Positions 1 through 7,941 of a stretch of 64,000 nucleotides of DNA are shown one piece after another. The stretch's first letter is position 1. The number at the start of each line of letters is the position of its first letter. The notes beneath the pieces were generated by a model. That model worked only from the letters and a program-made list of their open reading frames with translations, was not told the DNA's origin and searched no databases. Source of the DNA: a virus. Position numbers and translations under genes: made by a program. Where the stretch lies: positions 1 through 64,000 of the IMG/VR virus record IMGVR_UViG_3300017938_000007. The stretch is one strand, 5' to 3'.

Positions 1-164
1 ACGTTGGGTAGATCGGCGATGACTTCCTGTAGCTGATTGAGGTAATCGGCCCGGCAGTAAAAAGTAAAACTGTGATCGGGATGCGCCGTCGCGGCTTTGC
101 GCAGGAACACGCATTGCCACAGGCAGTCGCCAAGATGCCAGTTGTTAAAATAGTCGTAGTTCAT
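1..164 (-). CDS. Glycosyltransferase-like protein, partial (N-terminal 54 residues)
   Basis: The reading frame starts at ATG 164 and runs off the left edge. The visible N-terminus contains YFNNWHLGDCLWQ, resembling the GLGD nucleotide-binding loop at the start of GT9/heptosyltransferase-type glycosyltransferases; the GT9-like protein at 51456-52694 has a comparable GIGDLLFLTGPL segment. Its start codon overlaps the stop of the upstream gene (ATGA), so the two are probably translationally coupled and belong to the same surface-sugar module as the FkbM methyltransferase. The family call rests on one short motif in a truncated protein. Confidence 0.5.
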   Translation of the reverse strand, partial: MNYDYFNNWHLGDCLWQCVFLRKAATAHPDHSFTFYCRADYLNQLQEVIADLPN

Positions 165-763
165 TTGGAAACCGGGACAACGTGATAGTTTCCAAAGAGA
201 CGGGTGTTGCAGTCGAGATTGCGGATGCCGCTCATGTGAACATGGACAGTGACCACCGTCATGGCAGGATTGAGCGCGGAACGAATTTGATTCATGGCGA
301 AGCAGAGCTTGGCGTCGCATCCCGGAATACCGGCGGTGTGGTTGCTGAACTGCTCTCTGATGGGCAGCGGGCTTTTGAAAATGTAGGTGTCGTACGAGCC
401 GCCGGTGGTAAACGGCACGAGCGAGCCGTCGCGCTGCGCATCCCACCGCGAAAGGCAAAGGACGTGGATATTCAGGTCGAAACGTTTCAGACATTCCTCC
501 GTTTCAGGCAAAAAGTGGATGTCGGTGTTGATGACCGCGCAAGTGTCTGAATACCGGTTGGCTACTTGAAAAATTTCAAAATAGGTCGGTCGCTTCGGGC
601 AGGGGATGTGCTCGATTTTTGGGCCGTCAAAAGTTGCGCCGTTTTCCGTGAACAAAATAATTTTGCTGACGAACGGCAGGCTTTGATTGATGGACAGCGC
701 GAAATCAAGTTCCTTTTGGCGCTCCGCATTTTTGTCTTTCCAGTACTCGCAGAGGATGATCAT
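161..763 (-). CDS. Glycosyltransferase-like hypothetical protein (200 aa)
   Basis: The most credible start is the Met beginning MIILCEYWKDK; an upstream extension would be compositionally poor and would overlap the FkbM gene further. The protein contains VINTDIHF (a DxD-like acidic motif), LSRWD and SYDTYIFK, a set seen in uncharacterised glycosyltransferase-like phage and bacterial proteins. It overlaps the methyltransferase gene by 59 nt at its 5' end and the next gene by 4 nt, so it sits in a tightly packed minus-strand operon of sugar-modifying genes. A role in modifying surface or virion glycans is inferred from context. Confidence 0.5.
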   Translation of the reverse strand: MIILCEYWKDKNAERQKELDFALSINQSLPFVSKIILFTENGATFDGPKIEHIPCPKRPTYFEIFQVANRYSDTCAVINTDIHFLPETEECLKRFDLNIHVLCLSRWDAQRDGSLVPFTTGGSYDTYIFKSPLPIREQFSNHTAGIPGCDAKLCFAMNQIRSALNPAMTVVTVHVHMSGIRNLDCNTRLFGNYHVVPVSK

Positions 764-1400
764 AGTGTTTATTTCTGAGCAAGGCGTCACCGCCGTAATC
801 CGTGTAGACCTCCCAGTCCGGGAGCATCGCGCACAGTTCCTTAAAAGTTGCTTGCCCGCTGTAAATACGGGCGTCGGCATACTCGGTGAAGAACCATTTT
901 GTTTTGGGAAAAAACTGCGAACCGCCCTTGATGGCGTCCACTTCGCAGCCTTGGGTGTCACACCACACGAAGTCAACTTCATCCAGCCCGTGATGCGCGC
1001 AAAGTGTGTCGTAGGTGACGCCCATGACCTGCGTGGTCTTCAGGAACTTCATCTTGGGCCAGTACTGATGGATCAGTTCTCCCGGCGGATGCAACGAGGA
1101 CGAGCCACTGTAAATCGCGCCGTCATCGCTGACGCCTTCAGACAGGTGGAGCGCCATCATTTTGTCTTCGCTCGCGATGGCGGCGCGTACGAAATTGACG
1201 GTGGTGGGCAGGATCGGGTGGATGCGAGGATCGGGTTCAAGGCCAACGTAAATGAAACGACGGTGCAGGCCGTCGAGCCAGTCGATGATGGCGCGGGTGT
1301 GGTATCCGTCATTGACGCCCAGTTCAACGATGCGCACCGGATCGCCAAAAGTGGGCAGAATTTCCGGCAAATCCTCAAGCATCTTTTGTTCGTTGCTCAT
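705..1400 (-). CDS. FkbM-family SAM-dependent methyltransferase
   Basis: A 231-residue protein with the landmarks of the FkbM fold: VELGVNDG near residue 25 (SAM-binding loop), GLEPDPR about 30 residues later (acidic ribose-binding residue), WCDTQGCEVDAIKGG near residue 150, and FFTEYA. FkbM enzymes usually methylate hydroxyls of sugars or natural products. The gene is first in a minus-strand operon with two glycosyltransferase-like genes, so a glycan substrate is likely. It faces away from the plus-strand promoter at 1429-1457, making this a divergent junction. Confidence 0.8.
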   Translation of the reverse strand: MSNEQKMLEDLPEILPTFGDPVRIVELGVNDGYHTRAIIDWLDGLHRRFIYVGLEPDPRIHPILPTTVNFVRAAIASEDKMMALHLSEGVSDDGAIYSGSSSLHPPGELIHQYWPKMKFLKTTQVMGVTYDTLCAHHGLDEVDFVWCDTQGCEVDAIKGGSQFFPKTKWFFTEYADARIYSGQATFKELCAMLPDWEVYTDYGGDALLRNKHYDHPLRVLERQKCGAPKGT

Positions 1401-1428
1401 GCGTGCCTTACGTTGCTAAAATTTGTTG

Positions 1429-1457
1429 TTGACACTTGGCCGGTCATTGTATACAAA
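1429..1457 (+). promoter_or_regulatory. Promoter TTGACA-N17-TACAAA
   Basis: TTGACA at 1429-1434 and TACAAA at 1452-1457 with a 17-base spacer match a housekeeping sigma promoter with the TACANT-type -10 box seen repeatedly in this window. It would transcribe the membrane-protein cluster starting at 1563, leaving a leader of about 100 nt. Confidence 0.65.
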
Positions 1458-1562
1458 TCTATGATTACAAATGTTGTTCTGGACTGTAACTGACATACGG
1501 GCGCAAATGCGCTACACCTGAAGAACTGAAAAACAAACCGGGAATTGTCCCGAATTAAACTT

Positions 1563-2384
1563 ATGACTGACTTGGAACAAAAACAGAAACGCTGGGAAAT
1601 CATCGTCGGCTCCGGCGCGCTATTGGTGGCCTTGGTCATCCTTGGCCCGTTGTTTATTACAATTTTACACGGGATCGGTGCATTGGCGGCTTTGGGATTC
1701 ACCGTCGCGGCGCTTTTCGTTACCAGCAAATTCATTCCGGCCTTTGCCGAGTTAGTCGCCACTTGGCGGTTGAAGGCATTGAAAGCCGTGGCAGCGCAGA
1801 ACCCGATTGAGCAGTTCGAGAAGGAATATGAGGCCAGCATGGTTGCGTTACGAGGCAAGGCGGACAGCATCATGCAAATCAACGTTTCTTTGAGGGATAT
1901 TTGGCGGCAAATTCAGGAACACGACCGGCTTCATCCAAATACACCAAGTCAGCAAATGGAAAATTACCAGAAGTTGCGCCAGCTTCTGGTTTTCCAAAAC
2001 GACCAGTATGTCGTGGCGAAGAAAAACCTCGCCGACTATGCCGATTGGCTCGATGAACAGCGGTCGGAATGGAAGATTGCCCAAAGCGTAGCCAAGGCAA
2101 TGAAGCAGGCCAAAGCCACGGAGACTTTCCAGACCAAGCTGATGCACGATGCGGCACTGGACGCCGTAAGAACTGGCATCAACACGGCCTTTGCTCAAAT
2201 TGACTCCAGTCTGATGGAAGCGCAGGGCAATCAGCCCACCATTTCCACCACACCCACTGCGACACCCATTGCCAAAGCACAGTCCACCAAGGAACTGAAC
2301 GCTCCGCCCGACCTTAATCTGGATTTGGGCAGCGACAACACAGTTGACGCCGAAGTGATCCCGGAACGTCGTGGCAGGAAATAA
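1563..2384 (+). CDS. Membrane protein with two N-terminal TM segments and coiled coil
   Basis: 273 residues from the Met beginning MTDLEQKQKR. Residues about 13-60 form two hydrophobic spans (VGSGALLVALVILGPL and AALGFTVAALFV) separated by a short turn. The rest is mostly helical and charged, with a likely coiled coil from 85 to 220 and a low-complexity Thr/Pro/Ala-rich stretch near 230. A cytoplasmic coiled coil on a membrane hairpin suggests a scaffolding role at the host inner membrane, but I recognise no family. It leads a cluster of small membrane and secreted proteins. Confidence 0.6.
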   Translation: MTDLEQKQKRWEIIVGSGALLVALVILGPLFITILHGIGALAALGFTVAALFVTSKFIPAFAELVATWRLKALKAVAAQNPIEQFEKEYEASMVALRGKADSIMQINVSLRDIWRQIQEHDRLHPNTPSQQMENYQKLRQLLVFQNDQYVVAKKNLADYADWLDEQRSEWKIAQSVAKAMKQAKATETFQTKLMHDAALDAVRTGINTAFAQIDSSLMEAQGNQPTISTTPTATPIAKAQSTKELNAPPDLNLDLGSDNTVDAEVIPERRGRK

Positions 2385-2414
2385 CCGACAACACCAAATC
2401 AACACCACAGGTAC

Positions 2415-2546
2415 ATGAACAAAAGAAAATTCGCAATCATCGCGGGCATCGTTCTGGTCGTATTCTTTATTATCCTAACCTTCGTATTTGGAGGCGGGGC
2501 AATCGACACCGACGACGCACAACCGGACGGTCAACAACAGCAATAA
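2415..2546 (+). CDS. Small single-pass membrane protein (43 aa)
   Basis: A short frame from ATG 2415 to TAA 2546. It begins MNKRKFAIIAG, followed by about 20 strongly hydrophobic residues (IVLVVFFIILTFVF), then an acidic/Gln-rich tail ending in QQQQ. The positive-inside N-terminus and single span are typical of phage small membrane proteins. It lies between two other plus-strand genes in the promoter 1429 cluster. Function unknown. Confidence 0.5.
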   Translation: MNKRKFAIIAGIVLVVFFIILTFVFGGGAIDTDDAQPDGQQQQ

Positions 2547-2595
2547 TCTCAAATAACCAAACGACTTCTCAACTTCAGTAAACCGAAGTCAAAAT

Positions 2596-2769
2596 ATGAA
2601 ACGCGACATAAGAATTGTAATCGAGCCGAGCAAAAAGTTTGAAGCTACCAAGGAAAGCTTAAACCGGCTGCGGAATCGCATCAACAAAAATCTTGGTGAA
2701 CTGTGGAATGGGCGCATCAGCATCAGGATAAACATCGCGAAACGCAAACCTGCCGCGAAGAACACTTAA
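2596..2769 (+). CDS. Small basic hypothetical protein (57 aa)
   Basis: Frame from ATG 2596 to TAA 2769, starting MKRDIRIVIEPSKK and ending in a Lys/Arg-rich tail (AKRKPAAKNT). It is highly basic and probably helical, so nucleic acid or membrane-surface binding is possible. It is co-directional with its neighbours and separated by short gaps. No family recognised. Confidence 0.45.
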   Translation: MKRDIRIVIEPSKKFEATKESLNRLRNRINKNLGELWNGRISIRINIAKRKPAAKNT

Positions 2770-2799
2770 CAATCATCAAACCATAAACAGTTAAAACAC

Positions 2800-3915
2800 A
2801 TGAAATCACTACTCACCATCGCAATCATGCTGGTCGTCGCCTGTGCCGTGCCAGCCCAAAATACCAATCCGCCCACTTTCATCCGGGGGGACATGCAGAT
2901 TAATTTTAACTCGAAGGTCAACCCCGGCCCGACGGCAAAGGATGTTTACACCTTGAACATCAATGTCTGCAATAGCGGCGGCTTTCACGGCACCATCACT
3001 GATACTCCGCTGATCATGGGCGGCTACATCACCAAAGCGGTCACTCGCCCCCGCAGCCTCTATTATGACCTTTCCTGTGATGTTATGAATCCCAAGACCG
3101 GTCAGGTCATCGGTAAAAATATCAGCCACTTATGCGGAAGAGTGCCCATCGGGTTGGATGGCGTTTACAACTACAATTCCGGCGATTTGCAGTTCAGCGT
3201 GCTGGACAAGCGTGCCGGTTCCGACAGCAAATTTAGCGGGCTTGCCGCAGGCAAACCGTTGAACAGGCCGGAAGACTGGTTCACCAAGGTCAAGCTTGCA
3301 CCTGTTTACATTACTCGCCAGATCAACGGTAAAAAGCAGCAGGTTGTTGTTACAAAGTATGATAAGATGGAATTCCAGCAGCTTACGTTGGCTGCCGGGC
3401 CAATTCCGATGTATCAAACCGCTACTGCCAACGGTGAACTGTACTACGACTACAAAAAAGAAGAGTGGTTCATCAAAGAGGTAAATGTTAATTATTCAAT
3501 TCCGGCACCCGACGGTAGTGGTTATGTGCCGAAGGTTGATCGCTTGACTGGCACCATTCGTTGGATGCCCGATGCCCATCGTGCAACCAGCGGCCTTGGA
3601 CAATACGTGTTTGATGTCCGCGTTAATGAGCCAATCCCAAATGAAATGTCGGCTAGTTCCGCTGCGGTGTCGGATGAAGCAGCATTTACTGAAGTTGACA
3701 CTTCGGTTCCAGCGCTGACTGGCAGTATGAGCTATAAGGACAGCTTTAAGCAAGGTACGGTCGACGCCGTCAACGATCCAACCGGCAAGAACGCTACAAC
3801 TTTAACTTCTGCGGTTACCATTGATCTCAGCGGCAACGGCATCACAAAACAGGAGACGATGATTCTTGGCAAGATGCTTATATTCGTCTCCGTGGTTCCC
3901 GTGAATTCCGACTAA
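2800..3915 (+). CDS. Secreted/periplasmic hypothetical protein with signal peptide
   Basis: 371 residues with a clear Sec signal: MKSLLTIAIMLVVACAVPAQ, probably cleaved after AQ. The mature part is beta-rich, low in charge, rich in Thr/Asn/Gly, with Cys at about 53, 91 and 112, and resembles exported proteins of environmental Gram-negative bacteria more than virion proteins. It is followed 34 nt later by a beta-barrel protein with its own signal peptide, so the pair may act together at the outer membrane. Host remodelling or superinfection exclusion is plausible but not shown. Confidence 0.6.
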   Translation: MKSLLTIAIMLVVACAVPAQNTNPPTFIRGDMQINFNSKVNPGPTAKDVYTLNINVCNSGGFHGTITDTPLIMGGYITKAVTRPRSLYYDLSCDVMNPKTGQVIGKNISHLCGRVPIGLDGVYNYNSGDLQFSVLDKRAGSDSKFSGLAAGKPLNRPEDWFTKVKLAPVYITRQINGKKQQVVVTKYDKMEFQQLTLAAGPIPMYQTATANGELYYDYKKEEWFIKEVNVNYSIPAPDGSGYVPKVDRLTGTIRWMPDAHRATSGLGQYVFDVRVNEPIPNEMSASSAAVSDEAAFTEVDTSVPALTGSMSYKDSFKQGTVDAVNDPTGKNATTLTSAVTIDLSGNGITKQETMILGKMLIFVSVVPVNSD

Positions 3916-3949
3916 ATCAGCAGCAACCAATTATTAACACCGTAAAATT

Positions 3950-4501
3950 ATGAAACGAATTTTTATTGCATTCGCCCTGTTGGCCGGGGCACAGGTCGGC
4001 CTGAATGCCCAGACAAATGACATAACCACCAATACCCCAGCGGCTCCAACCCTCAGCACCAACACTGCGAGCAGCGATGCGGGAAAGGAGTACGGTTCTT
4101 ACGAACTGACGCTCGGTGGTACCGGAGTTACCTCGCCCAAAACTGGCGACACGCAGTTTGGCATTGATGTTTCCCTCTCGGTTGACCCGTTCAAGAAGGC
4201 TCCCAACGTCTGGGTGGGCGCGGCACAAAGCTTGTCGTGGGAACCTGCCTTCGCTGGTGAAACGGACATTTTTTCCGATTATTCGTGGCATCTTTACAAG
4301 CAACTGTGGTTGAACACCGGGTGGAGCGCTGGAGTTTCCTATGACACAACCTCGTCGGTTATCTGGCACACCGGCCCGGAAGCCAGTTTTGAATACTACA
4401 TCGGTGACAGTTCCTTCCTCTTTGCCGGGGGTAACTTCGATCTGCCCAGCCGAGGCGATAGCGGATTCCTCTGGAAGCTTGGTATCGGTCTGACGTGGTA
4501 A
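3950..4501 (+). CDS. Outer-membrane beta-barrel-like protein with signal peptide
   Basis: 183 residues. The signal peptide is MKRIFIAFALLAGAQVGLNA, followed by a Thr/Asn-rich linker and alternating beta strands (YELTLGGTGV, FGIDVSLSV, WVGAAQSLSW, AGVSYDTT). The C-terminus GIGLTW ends in an aromatic residue, the usual BAM-recognition feature of outer-membrane barrels. An outer-membrane protein encoded by a phage implies a Gram-negative host and suggests altering the surface of infected cells. It ends just before a rho-independent terminator. Confidence 0.65.
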   Translation: MKRIFIAFALLAGAQVGLNAQTNDITTNTPAAPTLSTNTASSDAGKEYGSYELTLGGTGVTSPKTGDTQFGIDVSLSVDPFKKAPNVWVGAAQSLSWEPAFAGETDIFSDYSWHLYKQLWLNTGWSAGVSYDTTSSVIWHTGPEASFEYYIGDSSFLFAGGNFDLPSRGDSGFLWKLGIGLTW

Positions 4502-4520
4502 ACAGTTGCTGCTTTTGGTG

Positions 4521-4565
4521 TACGGCCAATGGCGTTTCGGCGTCATTGGCCGTATTAAATTTTTC
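4521..4565 (+). terminator. Rho-independent terminator
   Basis: An 11-bp inverted repeat (TACGGCCAATG with CATTGGCCGTA) closes a 12-base loop and is followed by an AT-rich tract ending in TTTTT. It ends the envelope-protein cluster just before the next promoter. Confidence 0.8.
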
Positions 4566-4567
4566 TG

Positions 4568-4595
4568 TTGACAGCGCGGCAGAAGCCAGTACATT
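4568..4595 (+). promoter_or_regulatory. Promoter TTGACA-N16-TACATT
   Basis: TTGACA at 4568-4573 and TACATT at 4590-4595. The downstream ATG is at 4602, only 6 bases after the -10 box, so the transcript should start at or next to the start codon (leaderless). Confidence 0.7.
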
Positions 4596-4601
4596 GGAAG
4601 C

Positions 4602-5420
4602 ATGAACGTTGATCGACTCAAACAGGTGCTGGCTGTCCCCACTCAATCTATGCGGGAAGACCAGATGGTCGAATTCCTGAAGGCGCAAGTGGCCAGCCGC
4701 CCCGGCGTTACCTGCACGGTCGACAGCTACAACAATGTCTTTTTGAGGAAAGGTACCGCTCAATTTTTCCCGTGCGTGGCGGCGCACATTGATTCGGTGC
4801 AACCGGTGGAACGGTATTTTCGGATCGTCCAGAAGAACGGCACCTTGATCGGTTACGACCGCAAATGCAAGCAGGTGGGCTTTGGCGGCGACGATAAGGC
4901 TGGTGTTTACATCTGCCTTGAACTGCTTGACCGCTTTCCCAATATCGCGGCAGCTTTCTTTGCCGCCGAGGAAATCGGCTGCCGGGGCGCGTTCAGCGCG
5001 GAGGCCAAGATGTTCGATGGCATCGGTTACGTGTTGGAATTTGATTGCCCGGCCCGCGACATGTTTTCCTACACGTCGAGCGGGATGCGTCTGTTTGATA
5101 ATGCGGGCGATTTCATCCGGGCCGGTCTGCCCGTTCTCAACAAATGGGGCGTGAACAAGTGGCAGCATCATCCGTTTACGGACGTGATGGCGTTGCGCCA
5201 GCGGTTCAGCTTTTCCTGTATGAACCTGCCGAGCGGTTACTACAACTGGCATAGCCATAACGAATGTGTCAAAGTCAGCGACACGGCCAATTCACTGGAA
5301 ATGGCCACGGAGTTGATTGCGGCTTTGGGAGCGGTACGTTACGATTACGTCCATGACAAAAAGCTGGATGAATCCAAGCCGCTGGTGGCCGTCACCGGTT
5401 TGACTTTTCCAGTACCTTAA
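4602..5420 (+). CDS. M20/M28/M42-type zinc aminopeptidase
   Basis: 272 residues with the metal-ligand series of co-catalytic zinc exopeptidases: AAHIDSV (first His and Asp, about 60-66), GFGGDDKAGV (bridging Asp with the general region, about 90-99), FAAEEIGCRG (catalytic Glu-Glu pair, about 123-132), EFDCP (Asp, about 147) and WHSHNE (final His, about 216). It is shorter than typical M42 enzymes, so the dimerisation insert may be reduced. It is driven by its own promoter and converges on the helicase gene with a 4-nt tail-to-tail overlap. A phage peptidase of this kind could process host peptides; the substrate is unknown. Confidence 0.75.
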   Translation: MNVDRLKQVLAVPTQSMREDQMVEFLKAQVASRPGVTCTVDSYNNVFLRKGTAQFFPCVAAHIDSVQPVERYFRIVQKNGTLIGYDRKCKQVGFGGDDKAGVYICLELLDRFPNIAAAFFAAEEIGCRGAFSAEAKMFDGIGYVLEFDCPARDMFSYTSSGMRLFDNAGDFIRAGLPVLNKWGVNKWQHHPFTDVMALRQRFSFSCMNLPSGYYNWHSHNECVKVSDTANSLEMATELIAALGAVRYDYVHDKKLDESKPLVAVTGLTFPVP

Positions 5421-6187
5421 TCCCACTGGGTCGCGCCTGCGTTGGGCGTCAATTCTTTTTGCACCTTGGTTCGGTTTTTGCCGTGCCCTTTAACAAACCG
5501 GGTTTGTTCTTCGTCTTCTTCCGGGTTGTAGTCAATTTCGCCGTCCACGGTGATTTGATATTTTTCGCGGTCGACCGTGCCGATGTAATGTTTGTTTTGC
5601 GGGCCGGAGCGGTTTAAGAAAACAAAAAACCGCATTTTATTCTGCTTGTACTCGGCATCCGTAGCACACAGGCCGATGGCCGCGTCCACGACGCCGCCCT
5701 TTTCAAATGAACCTTGAAAAGAAGCGACGCTGGGAACTGTGCGACCGACAGTTTCCTTGTTGCAGCGGTCGGGCATAACGATGCAGCAGCCCAGATCATC
5801 GCCCATGGCGCGGGCCTCGGTGTAGATGTCCGCTTGCTGGCGGTAATCCGGGACGTTCTTGCCGGTGTTGCCCGGCTTTACTGTGTCGGCGTAATCAATG
5901 AAAATAGCTTTGGGTTTCAAGCCAAACGTGCGGATGGCCTGTTTGGCGTGGGCCTTGATCTGGCCGATAGTGGTAGTTTTGGCCGGGAAGCTTTTGAAAA
6001 AGAAGTGTCCCCACATTTTCTCGTCTACAACTTTTCGGGCGTTAAGTTTGAACTTCTCAACGCCTTCCCACAGGATAGCTTCGGTCGTACCCGTCAGGTT
6101 GTAGATGGCGCGCATTGCCGCCTCTTCCTGTTTGATTTCACAGGCGTAGTACAGCACGTCGGCGTCAATAGCGTGGCTGGAGGCCAT
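5417..6187 (-). CDS. Replicative DnaB-like helicase, C-terminal part (RecA core)
   Basis: This frame carries the second half of a DnaB/gp41-type hexameric helicase: Walker B-like KAIFIDYADTV, a following EARAMGDDLGCCIVM strand, and the C-terminal VPSVASFQGSFEKGGVVDAA region typical of the DnaB sensor segment. The Walker A is in the overlapping upstream frame (6165-6839). The first in-frame ATG (6187) gives MASSHAIDADV, which continues the helicase alignment. Either a +1 frameshift joins the halves, or the helicase is made as two coupled polypeptides, or the sequence has an indel. Confidence 0.8.
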   Translation of the reverse strand: MASSHAIDADVLYYACEIKQEEAAMRAIYNLTGTTEAILWEGVEKFKLNARKVVDEKMWGHFFFKSFPAKTTTIGQIKAHAKQAIRTFGLKPKAIFIDYADTVKPGNTGKNVPDYRQQADIYTEARAMGDDLGCCIVMPDRCNKETVGRTVPSVASFQGSFEKGGVVDAAIGLCATDAEYKQNKMRFFVFLNRSGPQNKHYIGTVDREKYQITVDGEIDYNPEEDEEQTRFVKGHGKNRTKVQKELTPNAGATQWD

Positions 6188-6839
6188 GTTCAGCGAGATT
6201 GACGGCAAAGGTCGTTTTATAGCCCTTGGGCGGGGCAAGGAGCACGATCAGGTGCCCGGCGGCCCAGCCGGTCTTCCAAAGCTTGTCAAACTCACGATAG
6301 CCCGTGTGGATGCCATGATTAACGTTGGTCATCTTATCGATGATCTTTTCAAGGTCACGGCGCAATTCGATGCCCAAATCCTCGTAATCGAAGCCGACGT
6401 TCATCGCCTCTTCCATGACTTTGACGGCATCGACGGTCTCTTCCTTGCCTTCCTGCTGGGCCAGATGGATTTTGCGCAGGGCGTCGAAGATGGCGCGCTC
6501 CTTGGCAAATTTGAGCGATAGATCAAGGATGGTATCCACGTCGGCGCAGTCAACCTGTGACAGCTTGACCACGTACTCGATCAGTTCCTTGGCCCGTTCC
6601 GGGTTTTTGCGCTCCGTCCTGACAAAGACGTAATTGCCCAGTGTGGTGAAGTTGGGATACGCGCCGTATTTGGCCACGTGATCTTTGAGCCGGAAGACGA
6701 CTTCAACCGCGCTGGGGCCGTTGAAGTACTCCGGTTTTACGATCTCCCCGAAGCGCCAGAACTTCTCTGGAAATCGGATCAGGCAGGCGAGAATCGCGTC
6801 CTGAAAATCATCCGAGAAATTGTACGTTTCCCACGTCAT
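6165..6839 (-). CDS. Replicative DnaB-like helicase, N-terminal part with Walker A
   Basis: 224 residues: an N-terminal helical domain (ILACLIRFPEKFWRFGEIVKPEYF, the DnaB-N pattern), a linker, then GIHTGYREFDKLWKTGWAAGHL and the P-loop LLAPPKGYKTTFAV. The frame ends shortly after the P-loop (GLQPRY, stop), where an intact DnaB would continue. It overlaps the C-terminal frame by about 23 nt. A TTCTTAA element lies before its start, as before other minus-strand genes here. Confidence 0.8.
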   Translation of the reverse strand: MTWETYNFSDDFQDAILACLIRFPEKFWRFGEIVKPEYFNGPSAVEVVFRLKDHVAKYGAYPNFTTLGNYVFVRTERKNPERAKELIEYVVKLSQVDCADVDTILDLSLKFAKERAIFDALRKIHLAQQEGKEETVDAVKVMEEAMNVGFDYEDLGIELRRDLEKIIDKMTNVNHGIHTGYREFDKLWKTGWAAGHLIVLLAPPKGYKTTFAVNLAEHGLQPRY

Positions 6840-6867
6840 GCAGCATTAAGAACGTGAGTTAAAAAGT

Positions 6868-7908
6868 TTACCGGCGCGTGAGGAGCGAGGGCTTTCCTTC
6901 GAGGTAAAGTAGACACTGAAACTGCTGGAGTGCCCGGCCCAGATAGACCCAAAATTCCAGTGGTTTGACGATGGGTTCCGGGTCAATGTTGAAATCATCA
7001 GGATGGTGTCCATAGTGGTGAAGTACTTCGGCTACAGCTTGAGGCATAATGGCTTCGCGGACATGAAAAGTGTTGATGGCGGCGGTGCTGTGCTTCTTCA
7101 GGTATCCCAGTACTTGGGTAACGGAAAAACGATGCTGCTGAATTTGCTCCGTGCCGCATTTCTTCTCTAAATAAGGTTGCAGTTTTGTGAACAGGTAGGT
7201 TTCGTCAATTGCCAGCCAGTACGGATCAAGCGTCAGTTCGTGGGCGTCAAAGAGCGAATCCCACGCCGGGCCGCCGTGGAGAATTTTATAGCCGACGACA
7301 TATTTTCCCACGACCGTCTCGCTGTGGAGCATGTGCTTTTCGAGCGATTTGTCGGTAAAGTTTTCCTCCACCAGACAGGACAGGGATGACAGGGCGAAAG
7401 TCCCGAATTCCCGGTTGCACATTTCGGCGTACATGCGGGCGCGTTTGAGGGCGGTTGTTCCCAGCAGCATTTTGGCCCGGAAAGGCCGGGGCAACGCCTG
7501 CTCGGTTTTGACGATCCGGGTTTTTTGCGATTCCCGGTGGCCGACCATGTTAGCCAGAAGGTAAAGCCGCAAGGAACACTGCGTCTGGCGGGCGGCGGCC
7601 AAAAGCTCTTTGGCGAAGCGGGTCACGTCATCGGGGGTCGCCCGGTTGAAGATGGTCTCGTAGCAATCGAAATAGGTGCGCTGGACGTGCGGCAGTTCCG
7701 GGTCTTCAAGATCGAAATCGTAAGCTTTCTCGTAGCCGTCCGGGATCAGTTTGAACTTGGCCTTGGACAGCGGAACTTGGGTGGCCCGGCGGCCTGAATG
7801 CTGGATGCACCCGGATTGATGCGGGCACGCTTGGCAGCGCGGATCAGCCTTGTTGTATTCAAGGCTGTAGCAGGGAAGCGGTTTTTGCACCGGCACCAAT
7901 TCGGTCAT
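6868..7908 (-). CDS. Hypothetical protein with N-terminal Cys cluster (346 aa)
   Basis: The N-terminus has CQACPHQSGC, a likely zinc- or Fe-S-binding cluster, followed by a mostly helical body with no recognised enzyme motif. The gene sits between the helicase and the divergent DNA polymerase gene, with 33 bp between its start and the polymerase start, so a replication role such as helicase loading, primase partner or clamp is inferred from position only. Length and context would fit a helicase-associated replication factor, but I cannot name a family. Confidence 0.55.
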   Translation of the reverse strand: MTELVPVQKPLPCYSLEYNKADPRCQACPHQSGCIQHSGRRATQVPLSKAKFKLIPDGYEKAYDFDLEDPELPHVQRTYFDCYETIFNRATPDDVTRFAKELLAAARQTQCSLRLYLLANMVGHRESQKTRIVKTEQALPRPFRAKMLLGTTALKRARMYAEMCNREFGTFALSSLSCLVEENFTDKSLEKHMLHSETVVGKYVVGYKILHGGPAWDSLFDAHELTLDPYWLAIDETYLFTKLQPYLEKKCGTEQIQQHRFSVTQVLGYLKKHSTAAINTFHVREAIMPQAVAEVLHHYGHHPDDFNIDPEPIVKPLEFWVYLGRALQQFQCLLYLEGKPSLLTRR

Positions 7909-7941
7909 ACGCTTTTTAAGAACTGCGTTCTATTCCGGGTG

